64,000 bases of DNA from Orobanche coerulescens (lineage: Eukaryota > Streptophyta > Magnoliopsida > Lamiales > Orobanchaceae): NCBI GenBank assembly GCA_033398695.1, contig CM065809.1, forward strand, positions 85,727,644 to 85,791,643, read 5' to 3'. The notes beneath the pieces were generated by a model. That model searched no databases. It was not told the origin of the DNA and was given only the letters and a program-made list of their open reading frames with translations. Below, piece by piece: positions 34,654-45,310 of the stretch. Each line of letters starts with the position of its first letter. Position 1 is the stretch's first letter. The position numbers were made by a program, and so were the translations under genes.

Positions 34654-35514
34654 TGTAATATCCGCATTTTTTCCTTTCCCGGTATTTTCATTTTTGGTGT
34701 ATTTTTCATTTTTAGCAACACGCTTGTAACCGTATTGGAATTTCGAGAATACTTAATACTGGACTTTTTGTCATCCGAGCTTGTTTCCGATTTGTTTTAC
34801 TCAATTTTGTGTTTATTATCTTTTCTATCGCTATTTCGTTCGATTCCCGTGATCATTGTTCGGAACACCATCTCGGGGTTGCCGCAGATCCATCTCATGT
34901 TATTATGCATGTTGTGAGCTTTCATATGTTGTTTCGATCATGTTGTGTGTTTCATATGTTTTGTGCCGTTTTGTAATTTCCCAAAGTTTTGGGGCGATTA
35001 CTAATGTTGTCGTTTTCCGAACCTTTGGGTAGTCGGAATCGTGTTTTCTTTTAGCGCTTTGGTTCTGACTCGATCTTGTTGTTCGTGTGTCTTCTTCGGT
35101 CCATTGTTTGGTGTCGGATGCACGTTATTTTCATCCGAGGTGGAATTTGCTCTTTCCATCTTTGGATGTTGTCTGTACTGCTGTCTGAACTTGCTAGCGC
35201 GCGCTATTCCTATTGTCTAGTGCACGCTAGTGTTGTTGAGTAGCACACGCTACATTTGTTTTGTAGCGCGCGCTAACGACTCGAGCACAACAATGGCAGT
35301 AGGTTATTTCTGCTCTCTGTCATCTGGATGAGCAGCTTAGCGCACGCTAAAATTATATATTAGGGCACGCTACGATTGAGACTTAGCGCACGCTGGGTGT
35401 CCGGTAGCGCGTGCTAACTCGGTAGTCCAGACTGGGCTGAATGTTTCTGGACTCGGACTGGTGTCCACGTAGCGCACGCTATGGACCGATAGCGCGCGCT
35501 ATCGAGGGGCTGTT
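34654..35514 (+). mobile_element. Tek1 5' LTR, first piece
   Basis: Matches the 3' LTR from 59936 onward, but retains about 90 bp (near 35170-35260, with three palindromes) that the 3' copy lacks. Interrupted by Tek2 after CTGTT (35510-35514). Confidence 0.92.
35195..35501 (+). promoter_or_regulatory. Tek1 5' LTR palindrome array (TAGCGCGCGCTA type)
   Basis: Twelve-mers start at 35195, 35218, 35241 and 35264 (23-bp steps), then 35338, 35361, 35384 (23-bp steps) and 35405, then 35470 and 35490. Examples: tagcgcgcgcta, tagcacacgcta, tagcgcacgcta. The spacers between them are unrelated. The array resumes at 43770, after the Tek2 insertion. Confidence 0.75.
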
Positions 35515-36059
35515 TGTAATATCCGCAATTTCGATTTCTGGTAATTTTATTTTTTTCACGGGAGTCCGTTTTGACGACTCGCTTCAGACCGTTTCGTCAT
35601 TCTGAGAATGTTTAATTCTGCACTTTCCGACGTCCGAGTTCGTTTCGGTGTCGTTTTGTTGAGTTCCGTGCATTTAGCGTTTTTTCCGCACTTGAGTTCG
35701 ATTCTTGCGGATCTTGTCTGAAACTGTTGTTTCGAGTCTCTTGTAAGTTCACTTAATGTTATTATTCATGTTGCGAGCTTTGGTTTGGTGTTTCGATCGT
35801 GTATCGTGTATTTCGGACGTTTTGGGCCATTTTTGTAATTTCCCAAAGTTTGGGGTAATTACTTCCGTTGTCGAATTTCGAGCCTTCGGGTGGCCGGAAT
35901 CATGTGTTCTCTTAGTGCTCGAATTCGTCTTTGCGAGTACTTCGTAACCGTATCTTCGATTCATATTCAGGTTCGGGTTTCAGGGTCGTCCGGGTCGTCG
36001 GAGTTGGCCACGGCCGAGTCATGGCCGGGCATCTTGGGGCCAGGCCACACCTGGCCGAG

Positions 36060-36240
36060 TTATGTACGTAAGTGTCCGACAGTTACGGCCATAAGGCCTG
36101 TTACGTACGTAAGGCCTGGCCGGTAACGTACGTAACACTGCCGGCAGAATTGGACAGTGAGTTCGGCCATGGCCGGTTACGTACGTAAAGCCATGGCCGG
36201 TTACGTACGTAAGCGCCCGACAGGGTCCGACTAATTAAGG
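36060..36240 (+). promoter_or_regulatory. Tek2 5' LTR palindrome array
   Basis: Cores start at about 36063, 36086, 36104, 36127, 36180 and 36204 (steps 23, 18, 23, 53, 24). Typical copies are ttacgtacgtaa and taacgtacgtaa. Followed by ctaattaaggcc, the counterpart of ctatttaaggcc in the 3' LTR, a plausible TATA box. Confidence 0.7.
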
Positions 36241-37215
36241 CCTGGACGACGGGTTTTGCTCATTTTTTTTCCATTTCTTCACTTTTCTTGCGGCTATCGG
36301 ACTGGTGCGACGGGAAATAGAGTTCTCGGTCGATTCTACTCAATTCCAAGGTGTTTTGGAGATCTCTAGGTGATTGTAACATCATCTAATCCACGTTCTT
36401 CGTCCGAATCAAGGTATTTTGACTTGAACCCTTGTTTTTGAAGATTTTGGGGATTTTCCTTTTGATTTCGATTCCAATCCATTTTTGATCAATTAATTAT
36501 TGTATAAACGTTGTTTTGAACTTGTTCTACGGATTGGATACTCGTATCTTTGGTTCGTTCGACCTGAGGGATGATTTCTTTGTTCTTGAAGGGTCTTGAA
36601 CATTTAATATTCGATTAAATGTTAGAATGAGTTCCCTTCGATAGTTTGTTGGGATTTCTGCTGTTTTTGGCCTTGATTCTCGTCGTAATCATGTTTCATT
36701 GTTCCTTACGGAGGATTATAGGTGCTCGATGATTCCGATGTTGAATTCCGTTGGTGATTGATGATTCGTGTGGTGTTTTCCCGTAGTAATTTCGGAGCTA
36801 TCGCGTTCTTGATAGTGTTCTACAGTTCGGGGCTATTCGACCACTTTCCATTCGTCGTCTTATTACGATCATGGTTCCTAGGCAAGTACCTTGTCCATAC
36901 AATTCTTGTTTTGTGGATATGATAATTAGTGATCGTCTCTATGTGTTTGTTTGATCGTTGATTTGAACTTTCAAAAGATTCGGTTTAGCCTCGTTAAGGG
37001 CTAACTTTCAAAACGCGTGTGTTTCGTGAATAATGTGCTCCGTGAATGGTTAAGTGAACTCTATGATTTCGCTTGTTGTTGTTATTATGCTTTGATAATA
37101 TATTTACATATATTATCTCTTTTTGGTGCGTTGTGATTTGACAATTTTGTCATGCTTTGCGTTTGTTGCCTCTGGGTGAATTGTTTGGATATCCTTGGTG
37201 TGATATGTTATTTGT

Positions 37216-37735
37216 GCATGATTGTTTTGCTAGCCAGCTCGGGAGGGTCCTTAGAGGCCTCGGGTGGGATTTGTGGCTTCGTCCCGGTCCTAGGCGATGC
37301 CTGTGCTTGATTGTTTCGCTAGTCAGCTCGGGAGGGTCCTTCGAGGCCTCAGGTGGGATTTGTGGTGGTGTCCCGGTCCTAGGAGATGCCTGTGCGTGTA
37401 TGTTTTGTGAATGTGTTTCCTCACCTCGGGAGGGTTCGACGAGTCCACGGAGGGAGTCCAATGGTATAGCCCTGGATTCACGAGTGAAACTTTACGAATG
37501 CGTGTGTATGTTTTGTGAATGTGTTTGCTCACCTCGGGAGGGTTCGACGGGGCCACGGAGGGAGTCCAATGGTATAGCCCTGGATTCACGAGTGAAACTT
37601 CACGAGTGCGTGTGTATGTTTTGTGAATGTGTTTGCTCACCTCGGGAGGGTTCGACGGGGCACACGGATGGAGTCCAATGGTTTTGCCCTGGATTCACGA
37701 GTGAAACTTCACGGGTGCGTGTGTATTTTATGTCC
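37216..37735. repeat. Tandem repeats in Tek2 5' LTR (87-bp and 108-bp units)
   Basis: A unit with gattgtttygctagycagct occurs twice about 87 bp apart (37218, 37305). A 108-bp unit starting tgttttgtgaatgtgttt repeats at 37401, 37509 and 37617. Both periods are multiples of three, so frames stay open on both strands (for example 37157-37750 + and 37323-37640 -). That openness is not evidence of coding. Confidence 0.85.
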
Positions 37736-38470
37736 GTCGAGGATGCCTGACGTGGGTTTTAACCTTGTGTATTGTTGTTCGTTTCATTTGTGAAAACAAA
37801 ACCTTTGGGCTGTGACCCCTGTTGATTTTTGAAAGAGAAGGATTCGGTAATCCTAAATTGTTTTCTATTAAAACTCTCGATGGCATTTTAAACCGTTTTA
37901 TAAATTGTTTCCCTTGATTTGTGATCTTTCGGTTTTGGAATGTTTTACCCAAACTCTTGCCTCGGGAAGTACTTTTTGTTACGTTTGGATCTTTGAGGAT
38001 TCCTGATTATTGTTATTCGTGGAATGTGAATTGTATGACTCGTATTTTGCACTTTGTTCTTGCACTAGCAAAACAGTGGAGTTTTGCTAACCCCCGAGTA
38101 TTCGGGGGGTGGATGTCTGTTTTTGCATTCAGGTTTTGGGAGCATAACACAGGGTCAGTACGAAGGATGATAAAAGATGATCGATACTAATCACATGAGG
38201 GACCGTACGTTATATTGGTTCATTTGTATTTTAATTTCGCTGCAGTATAATTATCCCGTTGTACGGGAGCATTTTGTATTCGACCCCTGCGTGGGCATGT
38301 ATTATGTTCGAGTTGTATGTATTTATTAAAAGACCAAATCGGTCTACTGAGTCATTTTAGCCTTAAAGGCATTGTTGAGATGTTCGATGTTGTTTACGAG
38401 CCTGGTAGATCCTTGAGGAAAGGGTCTACGGCGTGTAATATCCCTAAGTGGATTGGGGGTGTTACATAAA

Positions 38471-38483
38471 TGGTATCAGAGCT
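38471..38483 (+). promoter_or_regulatory. Tek2 primer-binding site
   Basis: TGGTATCAGAGCt, a perfect match to the complement of the initiator tRNA-Met 3' end, four bases after the LTR. Confidence 0.92.
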
Positions 38484-40322
38484 TAGGTTGTGGAAACCTA
38501 GGCTGTCGGGTTTAGTGATGTCTGATGAGTTTTGTCTCGTCGGATTTTGTCTGACTGAGTCGTGTCACGATGCGTCGTCTGAGTCTGTTGGTCGTGATTA
38601 GTATCGTGTAGCGATCATCATCTTCGTGCGGCCTGTGGATGTAAGTCTCCCTTCTTTGTGTTGTGCCTCGTGTGACATGAGCTGCTTGTATAATTATATC
38701 GTTGATTGATTGAATCCTTCTGTGGATTTTGATTCCGTGATATGTGGGTATTCAACTCTAATATTTTATTTATATGAGGAGCAGTGTCATTGCTAATGTA
38801 TTTTTGAACTGTATTTTATCCGCTGCGTGAGTCCTTTCAAAATGACTTTCAATATTTTGCAAACTGAGTTCTAATTCGTAAAATCGATTCCCTAAATCGA
38901 GTTTTGGCACTTTGGCCTTGAATGTTTTATGACGGTTTGATAAAGGATTTTGTGAGTTTTGGGCATTCTGGCCTATTGACTTTTTGAAAACCTTGAGTAT
39001 CTTAGAAAATTAAATTTCGATACATACTTTTAAAACGAATTATTTTCTTGTGGTGTTTTCAAGGTGCTTTCTAGTGCCGCAATATATTTCAAAAATTTTT
39101 CCAGTTGAGGACCAAAAATATTTTGAGATATATTCGAATTTAGAAATGCTTTGCTTAGACCCGAGGGTCGAATATTTCTGAAAGTCTTTCACCAAAAGGG
39201 AAGTGTCCTCGTTTTATCAAGCGCGAGATGGTTTTCAAAGTCTCGATAATGGTGTCTGTGCTACTTTTTGAAGGGTGATACTCAAGATCAACTAGTGTTT
39301 CCAAAATCATTTTTTTTCAAAGGTGGTTTTCATTTTTAAAAACCTATCGTTCCTGTTTGCGGTCCGGTAATATTTGTATGATGTTTTGTGATTATGTGCT
39401 GGTTATCGTTCGGGCCGTTGAGATCGCCGAACTATACCATCGTTGCTATGATTCTGTGTATGTGGGCTACCTTACGTTGATATGTTGTGTGGAATTGACA
39501 TCTCTGGTTTGTTGCTTTGTGATGTTATGTTCCATTGTATCGAGCATTTGTATATTCGGTATGCCGAGCCGAGGTGTTTCAACCGTGGTGTGCCGGGGGA
39601 ATGCACGTACCAATTGTCCTTCTCGCCAATAATGCATTTCAAGTGTGGACCCGAGAGACACAGGATCCAGTTTTGCGAGTTGGGTTTTGAGTATTTCAGG
39701 GCACGAATTTCAGCACAGATATCAGGATCGGCTCTAAGAGGCCCATGGGGAATGTTTCCGTCAGCTGCCTTTGTGTTGTTGCCTTGTTTCCGGTTGCGGG
39801 GACGACCTTCTTTTATAAGAGGTCAAATGTAATACCCGTATTGTATTGGACTTCTGCATTTCCTCTTTCTCAAGTCTATCGACTCGCTCGTGTTCGTTGA
39901 TACTTTCTGAACTTGTTCTGTATTTCAGTTTCATTGTTTGAACGAGCCATGATCTTGTTTTGGGTCGATCTGATTTTCGCTGTGACTTTTTCGAGTTCGG
40001 TTCGATTCTTGTGAACCTTGTTCGAAAGTAACACCTTTTGATTCTACTAGTTCTTTTGATGTCTTGAGTTGAAGTGTGAACTTCGGAGTCATTGTTCGTC
40101 CGTTGTCATTCGATCATTGTTGTTCGATCGTTGTTGTTTGATTGTTGTTACTCGATCATTGATTTTTGATCGTTGTTGTTCCGATCAATTGTTGTTCGGT
40201 CATTGTTGTTCGATCGTTGTTGTTCGGTCGTTGTTGTTCGATCGTTGTTGTTCAGTCGGGGTTGTCTGACTGTTGTTGCCTGATCTCGTACCGCGAAGAA
40301 TTGTCGTTCACTGTTAGTCAGC
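38484..40322 (+). other. Tek2 interior, no recognised coding sequence
   Basis: Leader and probable gag remnant. Short frames (39357-39632, 39482-39832) show no known domain. A degenerate repeat of ttgttgttcgatcg covers about 40085-40270. Confidence 0.45.
40085..40270. repeat. Degenerate (TTGTTGTTCGATCG) repeat
   Basis: About ten imperfect units of roughly 15 bp with ttgttgttcgatcg, ttgttgttcggtcg and variants, inside the Tek2 interior just before the zinc knuckle. Confidence 0.8.
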
Positions 40323-40423
40323 TGTTTTGAGTGTGGCCAGGTGGGTCACCAAGCCGTGCACTGCGAGATGGCAGCTGAGAGGTTGGAGGATCGAGTTGCG
40401 TTTCTGCTCCTAAGGGACATGTA
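40323..40423 (+). pseudogene. Tek2 gag zinc-knuckle remnant
   Basis: CFECGQVGHQAVHC (CX2CX4HX4C) at 40323-40364, continuing MAAERLEDRVAFLLLRDM to a stop at 40423. This is the nucleocapsid finger of a gypsy gag. No protease or RT follows: about 400 bp later the sequence reaches the purine tract. So pol is wholly absent. Confidence 0.75.
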
Positions 40424-40788
40424 GATGCCTAGTATGGTTTTGAGGATTTCGGCGTAGTCCGAATTGTTTGTGATTGTCCTTGTGGATCGTTTGCGTGTTT
40501 ATTTCTGTTTTCTTGATTGTGCGTGTTCCTTGTAACAGGTGCTTTGTGTTTTGTGATAGTTCGGATAATCGACTTGATTGTATTATCTGTTTGATGACGC
40601 TTGTCACTTGTTGGTTTTATTATGTCTCTACCGGTGGCGTTGTGTTGGTCGTCGTGGAGCGTGTTTTCATGCCGTTTGTTCCTTTGCGTTGCTTGTAGCG
40701 TTTCGCCGTTGGGCGCGAATTATGCATTTCTTGTGTATCTCGCTGAGTGTTTCCTGGTAGGATATTGCTCCTCCCTACTTGTTTTAAG

Positions 40789-40822
40789 TTTCAGGACGAA
40801 ACTTCTTTTAAGGAGGGTAATA
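40789..40822 (+). promoter_or_regulatory. Tek2 pre-purine-tract stem-loop motif and polypurine tract
   Basis: GTTTCAGGACGAAAC (arms GTTTC/GAAAC) at about 40788-40802, followed by the purine tract aaggagggtaatat ending at the LTR. The same arrangement precedes the 3' LTR of Tek1 and, on the minus strand, of Tek3. Confidence 0.7.
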
Positions 40823-41367
40823 TGTAATATCAGCGATTTCGATTTCCGGTAATTTTATTTTTTTTGCGGGAGTCCGTTTTTGACAACTCGCTTCTGACCG
40901 TTACGTCATTATGAGAATGTTTAATTCTGCACTTTTCGACGTCCGAGTTCGTTTCGGTGTCGTTTTGTTGAGTTCCGTGTATTTAGCATCATTTCCGCAC
41001 TTGAGTTCGATTCTTGCGGATCTCATCTGAAACTGTTGTTTCGAGTCTCTTGTAAGTTCATTTAATGTTATTATTCATGTTGCGAGCTTTGGTTTGGTAT
41101 TTCGATCGTGTATCGTGTATTTCGGACGTTTTGGGTCATTTTTGTAATTTCCCAAAGTTGGGGTAATTACTTCCGTTGTCGAATTTCGAGCCTTCGGGTG
41201 GCCGGAATCGTGTGTTCTCTTAGTGTCCGGATTCGTCTTTGCAAGTACTTCGTAACCGTATCTTCGATACATATTCAGGTTCGGGTTTCGGGGTCGTCCG
41301 GGTCGTCGGAGTTGGCCACGGCCGAGTCATGGCCGGGCATCTTGGGGCCAGGCCACACCTGACCAAG

Positions 41368-41541
41368 TTACGCACGTAAGTGTCCGGCGATTCGGCGTAA
41401 GGCTGTTCGCACGTAAGGCACGGCGTGCGTACGTAACACTCTGCAGCGAGTGGGCCAGTGAGTTCGGTCATGGCCGGTTACGTACGTAAAGCCATGGCCG
41501 GTTACGTACGTAACCGCCCGGCAGGGTCCGGCTATTTAAGG
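41368..41541 (+). promoter_or_regulatory. Tek2 3' LTR palindrome array and TATA-like box
   Basis: Cores at about 41371, 41392, 41408, 41428, 41481 and 41505. The middle copies are more decayed than in the 5' LTR (for example attcggcgtaa). ctatttaagg follows. Confidence 0.65.
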
Positions 41542-42515
41542 CCTGGGCGACGTGTTTTGCTCATTTTTTTCCATTTCTTCACTTTTCTTGCGGCTATCGG
41601 ACGGGTGCGACGGGAAATAGAGTTCTTAGTCGATTCTACTCAATTCCAAGGTGTTTTGGAGACCTCTAGGTGATTGTAACATCATCTAATCCGTGTTCTT
41701 CGTCCGAATCAAGGTATTTTGGCTTGAACCCTTGTTTTTGAAGATTTTGGGGATTTTCCTTTTGATTTCGATTCCAATCCATTTTTGATCAATTAATTGT
41801 TGTAAAAACGTTGTTTTGAATTTGTTCTACGAATTGGATACTCATATCTTTGGTTCGTTCGACCCGAGGGATGATTTCCTTGTTCTTGAAGGGTCTTGAA
41901 CATTTAATGTTCGATTAAATGTTCGAATGAGTTCCCTTCGATAGTTTGTTGGGATTTCCGTTGTTTTCGGCCTTGATTCTCGTCGTAATCATGTTTCATT
42001 GTTCCTTACAGAGGATTATAGGTGCTCGATGATTCCGATGTTGAATTCCGTTGGTGATTGATGATTCGTGTGGTGTTTTCCCGTAGTAATTTCGGTGCTA
42101 TCACGTTCTTGATAGTGTTCGGGAGTTCGGGGCTGTTCGACCGCTTTCCATTCGTCGTCTTGTTACGATCGTGGTTCCTAGGCAAGTACCTTGTCCATAC
42201 AATTCTTGTTTTGTGGATATGATAATTAGTGATCATCTCTACGTGTTTGTTTGATCGTTGATTTGAACTTTCAAAAGATTCGGTTTAGCCTCGTTAAGGG
42301 CTAACTTTCAAAATGCGTGTGTTTTGTGTATAATGTGCTCCGTGAATGGTTAAGTGAACCCTATGATTTTGCTTGTTGTTGTTATTATGCTTTGATAATA
42401 TATTTACATATATTATCTCTTTTCGGTGCGTTGTGATTTGACAATTTTGTCATGCTTTGCGTTTGTTGCCTCTGGGTGAATTGTTTGGATATCCTTGGTG
42501 TGATATGTTATTTGT

Positions 42516-43040
42516 GCATGATTGTTTCGCTAGCCAGCTCGGGAGGGTCCTTAGAGGCCTCGGGTGGGATTTGTGGCTTCGTCTCGGTCCTAGACGATGC
42601 CTGTGCTCGATTGTTTCGCTAGCCAGCTCGAGAGGGCCCTTCGAGGCCTCATGTGGGATTTGTGGTGGCGTCCCGGTCCTAGGCGATGCCTGTGCGTGTA
42701 TGTTTTGTGAATGTGTTTGCTCACCTTGGGAGGGTTCGACGAGGTCACGGAGGGAGTCCAATGGTATAGCCCTGGATTCACGAGTGAAACTTCACGAGTG
42801 CGTGTGTATGTTTTGTGAATGTGTTTGCTCACCTTGGGAGGGTTCGACGAGGCCACGGAGGGAGTCCAATGGTATAGCCCTGGATTCACGAGTGAAACTT
42901 CACGAGTGCGTGTGTATGTTTTGTGAATGTGTTTGCTCACCTCGGGAGGGTTCGACGGGGCCATGGAGTGAGTCCAATGGTTTTGCCCTGGATTCACGAG
43001 TGAAACTTCATGGGTGCGTGTGTATTTTATGTCCGTCGAG
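42516..43040. repeat. Tandem repeats in Tek2 3' LTR
   Basis: Counterpart of 37216-37735; the 108-bp unit starts at 42701, 42809 and 42917. Confidence 0.85.
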
Positions 43041-43765
43041 GATGCGTGATGTGGGTTTTAACCTTGTGTATTGTTGTTGGTTTCATTTGTGAAAACAAAA
43101 CCTTTGGGCTGTGACCCCTGTTGATTTTTGAAAGAGAAGGATTTGGTAATCCTAAATTGTTTTCTATTAAAACTCTCGATGGCATTTTAAACCGTTTTAT
43201 AAACTGTTTCCCTTGATTTGTGATCTTTCGGTTTTGGAATATTTTACCCAAACTCTTGCCTCAGGAAGTACTTTTCATTATGTTTGGATCTTTGAGGATT
43301 CCTGGTTATCGTTATTCGTGGAATGTGAATTGTATGACTCGTATTTTGCAATCTGTTCTTGCACTAGCAAAACAGTGGAGTTTTGCTAACCCCCGAGTAT
43401 TCGGGGGGTGGATGTCTATTTTTGCATTCAGGTTTTGGGAGCATAACACAGGGTCGGCACGAAGGATGATGAAAGATGATCGATATTAATCACATGAGGA
43501 ACCGTACGTTGTATTGGTTCAGTTGTATTTTAATTCCGCTGTAGTATAATTACCCCATTGTACGGGAGCATTTTGTATTCGACCCCTGCGTGGGCATGTA
43601 TTGTGTTCGAGTTGTATGTATTTATTGAAAGACCAAATCGGTCTACTGAGTCATTTTAGCCTTAAAGGCATTGTTGACATGTTCGATGTTGTTTACCAGC
43701 TTGGTAGATCCTTGAGGAAAGGGTCTACGATGTGTAATATCCCTGAGCGGATTGGGGGTGTTACG

Positions 43766-43897
43766 CTGTTAGCGCACGCTATTCTCTGGTAGCACACGCT
43801 AACGGGCCAGAACTGTAGGTTCTGGACTGGTTTTTGGCTGGGTAGCACACGCTAACTGTGGATCTTTAGCGCACGCTAAGCTCTCTGGTTATATATA
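43766..43897 (+). mobile_element. Tek1 5' LTR, second piece
   Basis: Continues the Tek1 LTR after Tek2 and matches 60686-60818 of the 3' LTR. It has palindromes from 43770 (tagcgcacgcta) to about 43880 and ends in ggttatatata, the Tek1 TATA box, where Tek3 is inserted. Confidence 0.88.
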
Positions 43898-44839
43898 TGT
43901 AACACATCCAAAACCGACCTGGAATATTACAGCGCCGTGGGCCCCACAATGGAACCCACAAGGCTAAAATCATTTTCGCAGACGTTTAAAAATGCCAAAA
44001 GTCCGATGACGGTAATGTTTTAAATACTTAAATATTTTTCAAAACATTGTTCCCAATTACCGTCAGAAAATACCATTTGAAAGCACAAGGCAAAGACGCC
44101 AAAAGGGCATTTAGAAAGTACGCACGAGTTGCAAAAATACTGAAAGCCATTATAGAATTACACACGCAGCGGATAGAGACATAATTAAATACATTTGCAG
44201 TGGAATCATAAAAACCATAAAAGAATACACAAATCCCAACAATCATGCCATAGCCAGTATCACCGGAAAACTCATCTCTTCACGACCGCTACTAGCTCGA
44301 ATTCCGAGTATCTAAAAGATAAAGCCCACGACGGGGTCAACCGTAATACTCAATAATGGTAACGATCACATCACATAAACAATTACATATCAATGTAATT
44401 TATAAAGTAAGAACATTCCCCACGTAATCTTACCGAAGTAACCTTACCAACCATCACAATCCATATCAAATCAACCCTTACCATAATCCACATCTCGTGT
44501 CCTTAAGTGACGAATAAATTCCAATGTAACCATCTGTACTGTATCCGAAACGATACCAAGATTCGCAAACATAAACATATCTCCAATATGGAATAATCTA
44601 GCCAAGTCCGATTCTATTCGCTGGATCGCACAATCGGATCCCAATTCTGATAAAACCGATATCACACGGCACATCTATAAACCAACTGTCCCGAGACAAT
44701 GGCAAGTCACGGATATCAATACAAAGCATGAATGCTCACACAATCAATAATGATAAACAACCAATGCATCAAAATGGGAATATCAATGACATGATAACTC
44801 CACAGAAGATAGACAAAGGATCAACCACGAACGAGAATA

Positions 44840-45310
44840 CCATGATGTGGTGATTCCAACAAGATCAATGAAGGACTAACAACCGGGAATACGAACAATA
44901 CGGTAAACCCCAACAAGATCAATAAAGGATCAACAACCGAGAATACCAACGACACCGTAAACCCCAACAAGATCAATCAAGGACCAACAACCGAGAATAC
45001 CAACGATATGGTAAACTCCAATAATATAATTAAAGGATCGACAACCAAGAATACCAACGATATGGTAAACCCCAACAAGATCAATCAAGGACCAACAACC
45101 GAGAATACCAACGATATGGTAAACTCCAACAAGAGCAATAAGGGATCAACGACCGACAATACCGACGATACAGTAAACCCCAACAAGATCAATCAAGGAC
45201 CAACAACCGAGAATGCCAACGATATGGTAAACTCCAACAAGAGCAATAAGGGATCAACGATCGAGAATATCGACGATACGGTAAACTCCAAAATAGAATC
45301 AAGGATCAAT
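44840..45310. repeat. 54-bp minisatellite in Tek3 LTR-A
   Basis: gatatggtaaac recurs at 45005, 45059, 45113 and 45167 (as gatacagtaaac), with decayed copies on both sides. A 54-bp period equals 18 codons, so the + strand stays open (45008-45331, repeat motif MVNPNKINQGPTTENTND). That strand is antisense to the element. Confidence 0.88.

Larger units (their letters stand above)
35515..38466 (+). mobile_element. Tek2 5' LTR (2.95 kb)
   Basis: TGTAATATCCGCAATTTCG...GGGGTGTTACA. Contains a palindrome array (36060-36212), a TATA-like region (about 36229) and a 108-bp tandem repeat. Closely similar to the 3' LTR with scattered substitutions. Confidence 0.93.
40823..43765 (+). mobile_element. Tek2 3' LTR (2.94 kb)
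   Basis: TGTAATATCAGCGATTTCG...GGGGTGTTACG. The terminal A is changed to G. Contains the palindrome array (41368-41516), a TATA-like ctatttaagg (41532-41541) and the 108-bp repeat (42701, 42809, 42917). Confidence 0.93.
35510..43770 (+). mobile_element. Tek2: non-autonomous chromovirus-like element with perfect TSD
   Basis: LTRs 35515-38466 and 40823-43765, target duplication CTGTT at 35510-35514 and 43766-43770, interior only 2.36 kb. The interior has a primer site, a gag zinc knuckle and the pre-purine-tract motif shared with Tek1, but no pol. Total length is 8.25 kb, of which 5.9 kb is LTR. Confidence 0.93.

Noticed and set aside
37157..37750. 197-residue open frame in Tek2 LTR (and 211 residues at 42457-43092)
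   Set aside because: Openness comes from tandem repeats with periods divisible by three. The opposite strand is open too, and it lies in a non-coding LTR.
44028..44246. Hydrophobic 72-residue frame conserved between Tek3 LTR-A and LTR-C
   Set aside because: No start context, no relatives, and LTR copies are recent duplicates, so conservation is uninformative.
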